Of a stretch of 64,000 nucleotides of DNA, positions 63,527 through 64,000 are shown one piece after another. Each line of letters starts with the position of its first letter. Positions within the stretch are counted from its first letter, which is position 1. The position numbers were made by a program, and so were the translations under genes. Under the pieces are notes generated by a model. The model was not told the origin of the DNA. It made no database searches and saw nothing but the letters and a program-made list of their open reading frames with translations. Origin of the DNA: Lineus longissimus (lineage: Eukaryota > Nemertea > Pilidiophora > Heteronemertea > Lineidae); assembly GCF_910592395.1 (NCBI RefSeq), contig NC_088312.1, positions 14,425,292-14,489,291 on the forward strand, in the 5' to 3' direction.

Positions 63527-64000
63527 CTGGCTACTATGACATAGTAGCCAACACCAGAAGTGATGTGCCTTACAGTTGAAAGGACACTAAAATCTGTTTA
63601 TTGCATTCAAATTTAGTGGAGATTGTCTATAGTTTCACCATTGCCCAACATTGGTTTCATCACGATTGATGCTGTCACCGTCAAACCTCACAATTTACTG
63701 TGAAGATCATGATGTCATTATCATCACTGCCTGGTTCCACGTCTGTGAAAAGTTATAATACAAATGACCATGTCTATTAAGGGATAGTGGTGACATTTGA
63801 CAAAACAATATCAGGCCTGAAGAAGCAATTGCGGGCAATTGTGAAACTGTAGACAACAAACCTCCAGTAAATTTGAATCCAGTGAATACATTGGACTAGG
63901 TAGTGTTATTGAAAACCACCTAAAAATCTGAAATGATATAATGTTTCACCAATAGTTCAAAAGACAACAATTTGCATTGCAGATTACATACAATTGTTAA

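Larger units (their letters stand above)
47369..64000 (-). other. Intron or 5' region of the CELF gene, no exon found
   Basis: 16.6 kb upstream of exon a. The exons for the RRM1 core (FVGQIPRxWSExDLRELF and GCCFVTFYTRKAALEAQ in relatives) should lie in this direction. I looked for their reverse complements and did not see them; a missed short exon is possible. The stretch holds the MITEs, 1.1-kb twins, C-runs and duplications listed separately. Confidence 0.5.

Noticed and set aside
47369-64000. Exons for the RRM1 core of CELF
   Set aside because: I looked for the reverse complements of FVGQIPRxWSE and GCCFVTFYTRKAA and found none. They are probably beyond the window, although a short exon may have been missed.

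Overview
This is eukaryotic, intron-rich, AT-leaning DNA. It has no bacterial operons, no ribosome binding sites and no long uninterrupted reading frames. Nearly all recognisable coding sequence belongs to one gene on the minus strand: a CELF (CUGBP Elav-like/Bruno) RNA-binding protein of the CELF1/2 subfamily. I can place 14 coding exons between 47368 and 4143. Every splice junction agrees with its neighbour in phase, and together they give 1491 nt (496 residues plus a stop). They encode the last strand of RRM1, all of RRM2, a long low-complexity linker and all of RRM3, ending in the family C-terminus KNDSKPY. The 5' exons (N-terminus and most of RRM1) were not found and should lie in unread parts of 47369-64000 or beyond the window.

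Layout, left to right. 1-4142 is downstream sequence and probable 3'UTR. 4143-8585 holds RRM3 and the end of the linker. 8586-31257 holds the other linker exons, spread over large introns full of repeats. 31649-37930 holds RRM2. 47320-47368 closes RRM1. 47369-64000 is intron or upstream sequence. The linker exons form a module of symmetric phase-1 exons (72, 102, 75, 108, 75, 201 and 96 nt), each removable without a frameshift. Two of them have NAGNAG tandem acceptors. Two further open segments with good splice sites (29334-29442 and 16183-16244) are possible unannotated alternative exons.

The introns carry a varied transposon and satellite load. It includes a 5'-truncated RNase H LINE with 13-bp target-site duplications; a CR1/L2-like LINE 3' end; a Harbinger-type MITE (TTA duplication); TTAA-flanked piggyBac-type MITEs; TA-flanked pogo/mariner-type MITEs; a 0.9-kb element with long inverted ends; two nearly identical 1.1-kb elements with internal 300-bp repeats, a 3' hairpin and arrays of nuclear-receptor-like half-sites; at least seven minisatellites; and a perfect 31-bp-arm palindrome.

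The repeat mix and gene structure suggest a marine invertebrate bilaterian (lophotrochozoan, cephalochordate or ambulacrarian). The sequence alone does not let me name the species. No tRNA, rRNA, CRISPR array or second intact gene was found.
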